Positions 60,596 through 64,000 of a DNA stretch of 64,000 nucleotides are shown piece after piece (the first letter of the stretch is position 1; every line of letters begins with the position of its first letter). The stretch lies in NCBI GenBank assembly GCA_934438175.1, contig CAKSBH010000007.1, positions 1 to 64,000 on the forward strand, given 5' to 3'. Both the position numbers and the translations under genes were made by a program. The notes under the pieces were generated by a model. The model made no database searches and had not been told where the DNA came from. It saw only the letters and a list, made by a program, of their open reading frames with translations. The stretch comes from an uncultured Eubacteriales bacterium (GTDB taxonomy: Bacteria > Bacillota > Clostridia > Oscillospirales > UBA644).

Positions 60596-60937
60596 GTGCG
60601 ATTCACAGGGCTTTGCAAAATGCGGGAACATCATTTGTCCGTCGGACAAGCGGCGTTCCGATTCCGTCAGCCCATCCCTTTCCGGCTTATGCCGAACGAC
60701 ATAAGACCTGTTTTCGGAATGATTCCGCCCGTCATCTCCGGCGGAAACCTCCTTCGTTTTCGTCGACGCTGACATGGCTGATTGTTCATTCCGGCATTAG
60801 TATTGCCGAGGGATAAAAAAATATGCAAAAGCCCGCAAATGAATTTTTTATGACACAATTTCTTCAAAAACAGCAGTGGAAATGTGATTTTTTATCGAAA
60901 AATGATGGATTGTCGATGTAAAAAATTCAAAAGCCCC
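60596..60937. other. Non-coding region upstream of the citramalate/citrate-synthase-like gene
   Basis: About 340 bases. The left half could hold an N-terminal extension or leader of the DUF378 gene. The right half is AT-rich without a recognisable RNA or repeat. Nothing else is supported. Confidence 0.4.
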
Positions 60938-60966
60938 TTGACAAGACGGTTTTTGTATTGTATAAT
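60938..60966 (+). promoter_or_regulatory. Consensus sigma-A promoter
   Basis: Exact TTGACA and TATAAT with 17 bp between, about 43 nt before the start of the HMGL-like gene. Confidence 0.9.
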
Positions 60967-61008
60967 AGCCCTGTATTTTTCAAGCGGGCAGGCGGGAGGA
61001 TTCTGAAA

Positions 61009-62379
61009 ATGCTTTCTTTGAACAAAAGCACCAATGTGCTGGAAGAAGAGGTTTACCGCTATACGGTTCAGGATGTCCGTGAGCCGGAACTGTACCGGGA
61101 TATTTTTCCGTATACGGAAATTCCCCGCACCGTGTTCAACCACCGCCGTGTGCCGATGAAAGTACCCGAGCATATCTGGATTACCGACACAACGTTCCGT
61201 GACGGGCAGCAGTCCCGCGCACCGTATACCGTGAAGCAGATCGTTGACATTTACAAGATGCTTCACCGGCTGGGCGGCGAGAAGGGCATTATCCGTCAGA
61301 CGGAATTTTTCGTATACAGCAAAAAGGATGTGGAAGCGCTGGAGCGCTGCCGGGATCTCGGATACCGTTTCCCGGAAATCACCACATGGATCCGTGCCAA
61401 CAAAACGGATTTTGAACGGGTCCGCAACATCGGCGTGGAGGAAACGGGCATTCTTGTTTCCTGTTCGGATTATCACATCTTTCATAAACTGCGCATGACC
61501 CGGGTGCAGGCGATGGAGCATTATCTGTCAGTCATCCGCAGCGCGATGGAGGCGGGTCTTCGGCCCCGCTGTCATCTGGAGGATATCACCCGCGCGGATT
61601 TTTACGGCTTTGTCGTTCCGTTTGTCAACGCCATCATGGAGATGTCCGCCGAGTGCTGCATTCCTATCAAAATCCGTGCCTGCGATACGATGGGCTACGG
61701 GCTTCCGTTTTCGGAGGTCTCTCTGCCGCGGTCCGTTCCCGGCATTGTTTACGGTCTGCATGAATATTCTTCCGTGCCGTCCGAATGGCTGGAGTGGCAT
61801 GGACACAACGATTTTTACAAGGGCGTGGCAAACGCCACCACGGCATGGCTGTTCGGCGCCTCCGGCGTCAACGGTTCGCTGTTCGGCATCGGAGAGCGGA
61901 CGGGCAATGTGCCGCTGGAAGCCATGGTTATGGAATATGCCTCTCTGCGCGGTACGACCGACGGCATGGATACGTCCGTGATTACGGAGCTTGCCGACTA
62001 TTACCGCCGCGAGATTGGCTATGAGATTCCGCCGATGACGCCGTTTGTCGGGTCGGCGTTCAACGTCACCCGTGCCGGCATCCATGCGGACGGGTTGCTC
62101 AAGGATGAGGAGATTTACAACATCTTTGATACCAAACGGATTCTGAATAAGTCCGCCAATGTGGCGGTCAGCAATGTGTCCGGTCTGGCAGGCATCGCAT
62201 TCTGGATTAACAACGCCTTCGAGCTCGAGGGAGATCGCCGGGTGAACAAGCAAAGCGAAGTTGTTGTTAAGATCAAGGAGTGGGTCGATGCAGAATATGC
62301 GAGCGGCCGCCAGACTGTCATCAGCGACGAGGAACTGAAGGGGCTTGTGGAGGCCTACGCCCCGGAGCTGATGGGATGA
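61009..62379 (+). CDS. HMGL-like acyl transferase, likely Re-citrate synthase or isopropylmalate/homocitrate synthase family
   Basis: 456 residues from the ATG behind GGGAGGA. The DRE-TIM barrel metal motif is TTFRDGQQ (DRDG-type start), with HGHNDFYKGVANA holding the His-x-His ligands and GVNGSLFGIGERTGN following. The C-terminal part is shorter than LeuA and lacks the leucine-binding regulatory domain. Clostridial proteins of this length and N-terminus include Re-citrate synthase. It would condense acetyl-CoA with a 2-oxoacid. It stands alone, not in a leu operon. Exact substrate unproven. Confidence 0.75.
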   Translation: MLSLNKSTNVLEEEVYRYTVQDVREPELYRDIFPYTEIPRTVFNHRRVPMKVPEHIWITDTTFRDGQQSRAPYTVKQIVDIYKMLHRLGGEKGIIRQTEFFVYSKKDVEALERCRDLGYRFPEITTWIRANKTDFERVRNIGVEETGILVSCSDYHIFHKLRMTRVQAMEHYLSVIRSAMEAGLRPRCHLEDITRADFYGFVVPFVNAIMEMSAECCIPIKIRACDTMGYGLPFSEVSLPRSVPGIVYGLHEYSSVPSEWLEWHGHNDFYKGVANATTAWLFGASGVNGSLFGIGERTGNVPLEAMVMEYASLRGTTDGMDTSVITELADYYRREIGYEIPPMTPFVGSAFNVTRAGIHADGLLKDEEIYNIFDTKRILNKSANVAVSNVSGLAGIAFWINNAFELEGDRRVNKQSEVVVKIKEWVDAEYASGRQTVISDEELKGLVEAYAPELMG

Positions 62380-62388
62380 TTTTACCGG

Positions 62389-62420
62389 AACAAGGGAGAA
62401 CGCTTCTGCGTTCTCCCTTG
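62389..62420 (+). terminator. Strong Rho-independent terminator
   Basis: A 15-bp stem, AACAAGGGAGAACGC with GCGTTCTCCCTTGTT (62389-62403 / 62408-62422), with a TTCT loop and a T-rich tail. Confidence 0.93.
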
Positions 62421-62463
62421 TTTCTTCTTTTTTTCTTTGCGGGCGGTTTCGACGTTCTTCCTC

Positions 62464-62492
62464 TTGACTTTACACAACGGAAATGGTATAAT
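62464..62492 (+). promoter_or_regulatory. Sigma-A promoter of murL-murD2
   Basis: TTGACT and TATAAT with a 17-bp spacer. Confidence 0.85.
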
Positions 62493-62535
62493 AAGTGCGT
62501 TGAAAAATCCATAAATTAAAGAGGAGGGATGCCCC

Positions 62536-63864
62536 GTGCATACGTTTGAGCGTTTGCGTCAGGAGTATCCTGTTTTTTCGTTTGACGGTTTTTCCGTCGA
62601 CGCGGAGGACGGCAATCTGCGTGTGACCTATGCCTTTACGCAGAGCGAGGAAATCCGGTTCCATCCGTCCTGGGTCTTCCCCGTACCGTATGAAACATGG
62701 AAAAACGACCGCTTTCTGCAATCTCTTCTTTTTTCGCTTGGGCTTGCGGAACTGGTCAGTTACTGGAAGGCGTGCTGTTCCCCCGTGGTGGAAATCCGCT
62801 GCGGAACGCTGACGGAGGAGCAGACGCGCTGGTGGAAGAAGCTCTGGTATCACGGGCTCGGAGAGTTCTTTTACCGCAACGGCATTACGGCGGATGAGGA
62901 ATCGTTTGTTGCGGTGCGCTCGTCCGGGCAGGTATACCGCGCGGAAGCACAGCATCCTTCGGGCGGCGAACTGATCTGCGTGGGAGGCGGCAAGGATTCG
63001 TGCGTGACCATGGCGCTTCTGCGGGGCAGGGGCGCGCGGCTGTTCTGCGTCAACGGCTCTGCCGCCATTTTCCGTACGGCGGAAGCCGCCGGCTATACCC
63101 GGTCGGACTTTGACGTGTTCCGCCGCCGGCTGGATTGCCGGATTGTGGAACTCAACGCTGCCGGTTACCTGAACGGACACACACCGTTTTCGTCGGTGCT
63201 GGCGTTTTCCGCCCTGGTGGATGCCTATGTGCGGAATCTCCGTTACATCGTTCTTTCCAACGAAAGCAGTGCCAACGACGTTTATGTCAAGGGGACGGAG
63301 GTCAACCACCAGTATTCCAAGAGTTTTGCGTTTGAAAACGATTTTCGCCGTTATGTGCGCCGGTTTCTGCCGTGCGGCATTGAATATTTCAGCCTGCTCC
63401 GTCCGCTGAACGAGTGGAACATCGTAAAGCGTTTTGTGCGGGAGCCGGCGTTTCTGGACGCCTTCCGCAGCTGCAATCTCGGCGCGAAGGACGACTGCTG
63501 GTGCTGTGCGTGTCCCAAATGCCTGTTTACGTACATTCTTCTTTCGGCTTTTCTGGACCGGGACCGTGTCTGCCGGATCTTCGGAAAGGATCTTCTGGAC
63601 GATCCCGCCATGCTTCCGTATCTGGATGGGCTGGTGTGCGAAGATTTCGACAAACCGTTTGAGTGCATCGGCACCCGGCAGGAAACGGCAGCGGCACTGC
63701 GGGCTGCGATCCGCCGCAACGGCACCGGGCAACTGCTTCTGCGGGAATATCAGCGCCGCTACGGCTCTGCGGAGGTTGACGAGCGCGCGGTGGATACGTT
63801 CTGGGACGACAACAACAACGTTCCGTCTGTCTTTCTGGAGGTTCTTTCATGCGACAGAAACTGA
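62536..63864 (+). CDS. murL: UDP-MurNAc-L-Ala-L-Glu epimerase (MurL-like)
   Basis: 442 residues from the GTG 8 nt after GAGGAGGG. An ATP-pyrophosphatase-like signature VGGGKDSCV (G150-S155) and a downstream cysteine cluster with CACPKCLF resemble MurL, which epimerises the terminal L-Glu of UDP-MurNAc-L-Ala-L-Glu to D-Glu at the cost of ATP. The next gene begins like a MurD-type ligase and overlaps by 16 nt. This is the known murL/murD2 partnership, first shown in Xanthomonas. The assignment rests on motif plus context. Confidence 0.78.
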   Translation: MHTFERLRQEYPVFSFDGFSVDAEDGNLRVTYAFTQSEEIRFHPSWVFPVPYETWKNDRFLQSLLFSLGLAELVSYWKACCSPVVEIRCGTLTEEQTRWWKKLWYHGLGEFFYRNGITADEESFVAVRSSGQVYRAEAQHPSGGELICVGGGKDSCVTMALLRGRGARLFCVNGSAAIFRTAEAAGYTRSDFDVFRRRLDCRIVELNAAGYLNGHTPFSSVLAFSALVDAYVRNLRYIVLSNESSANDVYVKGTEVNHQYSKSFAFENDFRRYVRRFLPCGIEYFSLLRPLNEWNIVKRFVREPAFLDAFRSCNLGAKDDCWCCACPKCLFTYILLSAFLDRDRVCRIFGKDLLDDPAMLPYLDGLVCEDFDKPFECIGTRQETAAALRAAIRRNGTGQLLLREYQRRYGSAEVDERAVDTFWDDNNNVPSVFLEVLSCDRN

Positions 63865-64000
63865 TTTCCTTTTTTGAAAACAAACGGGTGCGCATCCTCG
63901 GCTTCGGCAGAGAGGGGCGCGCTTCCTATGAATTCCTTTGCCGGTATGTTCCGTCCGCCCGCATCACCGTGGCGGACGAAAAGCCGTGTACGTTGGACGG
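63849..64000 (+). CDS. murD2: MurD2-like UDP-MurNAc-L-Ala-L-Glu ligase, 5' part only
   Basis: The first 50 residues are present; the gene runs off the window. MRQKLISFFENKRVRILGFG is followed by REGRASYEFL, the Rossmann start of Mur ligases. Next to murL, it is most simply MurD2, which adds L-Glu (not D-Glu) to UDP-MurNAc-L-Ala. A plain MurD is the alternative. Confidence 0.72.
   Translation, partial: MRQKLISFFENKRVRILGFGREGRASYEFLCRYVPSARITVADEKPCTLD

Noticed and set aside
1..64000. tRNA, rRNA, CRISPR arrays, integrases and complete insertion sequences
   Set aside because: I scanned the gaps by eye and saw no cloverleaf-like gene, rRNA, repeat-spacer array or transposase. This is not a substitute for tRNAscan or a CRISPR finder.

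Overview
The window reads as chromosome of an endospore-forming Firmicute of class Clostridia, probably an Oscillospirales-type gut anaerobe; this placement is inference, because no 16S gene is present. The grounds are spoIIE, spoIVA and the spore-coat operon cotJA-cotJB-cotJC, a tRNA-Thr T-box leader on thrS, the order ylxM-ffh-rpsP-khpA-rimM-trmD, and a 4.5S RNA gene just upstream of dnaX-ybaB-recR as in Bacillus. Most of the DNA is GC-rich by eye. Most housekeeping promoters are TTGACA-17-TATAAT types, and genes are packed with ATGA or TGATG overlaps.

Layout. Bases 1-6742 hold lon, engB, rlmB, a degenerate P-type-ATPase-like membrane protein, yebC and a small XRE regulator. Bases 6847-14490 hold a surface protein with CBM9-like and FIVAR-like parts, rplM-rpsI, an ECF sigma factor with an RsgI/PepSY anti-sigma, a G5/3D cell-wall protein and a lipoprotein metallo-hydrolase. 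Bases 14504-22500 hold argS, T-box-controlled thrS, and a carbohydrate cluster (beta-propeller protein, GH3 enzyme, sugar isomerase). A ZIP metal transporter follows. Bases ~23.5-28.66 kb form an AT-rich accessory island with two hypothetical proteins, two ABC half-exporters and a cysteine-rich small peptide gene at the head of the exporter operon.

Bases 28685-41750 are mostly minus strand: an M29 aminopeptidase, azlCD (plus strand), an operon joining a GH106-like hydrolase, an MreB-family protein, DUF4956 and a VTC polyphosphate polymerase, an 850-base gene-free region with DnaA-box-like repeats, and the SRP/ribosome operon. Bases 41940-54376 are plus strand: a Cys-rich clostridial protein, spoIIE behind two Spo0A boxes, a leucine-rich-repeat lipoprotein, lipA-lplA, the SRP RNA, dnaX-ybaB-recR-mrnC, and a five-gene membrane/envelope operon. 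Bases 54424-64000 hold ylmH, cotJABC, vanZ, a split chromate transporter, spoIVA, DUF378, a Re-citrate-synthase-like enzyme and murL followed by the start of murD2.

How the genes work together. Protein quality control and ribosome assembly (lon, engB, rlmB, rimM, trmD, r-proteins), SRP targeting (ffs, ffh, ylxM) and DNA replication/repair (dnaX, recR) are interleaved with sporulation and envelope functions. The points most worth pursuing are the MurL/MurD2 alternative route to D-Glu in peptidoglycan, the pseudo-P-type ATPase, the cysteine-rich peptide plus exporters with an apparent ATA start, the DnaA-box cluster far from any dnaA, and the hydrolase-MreB-DUF4956-VTC operon.
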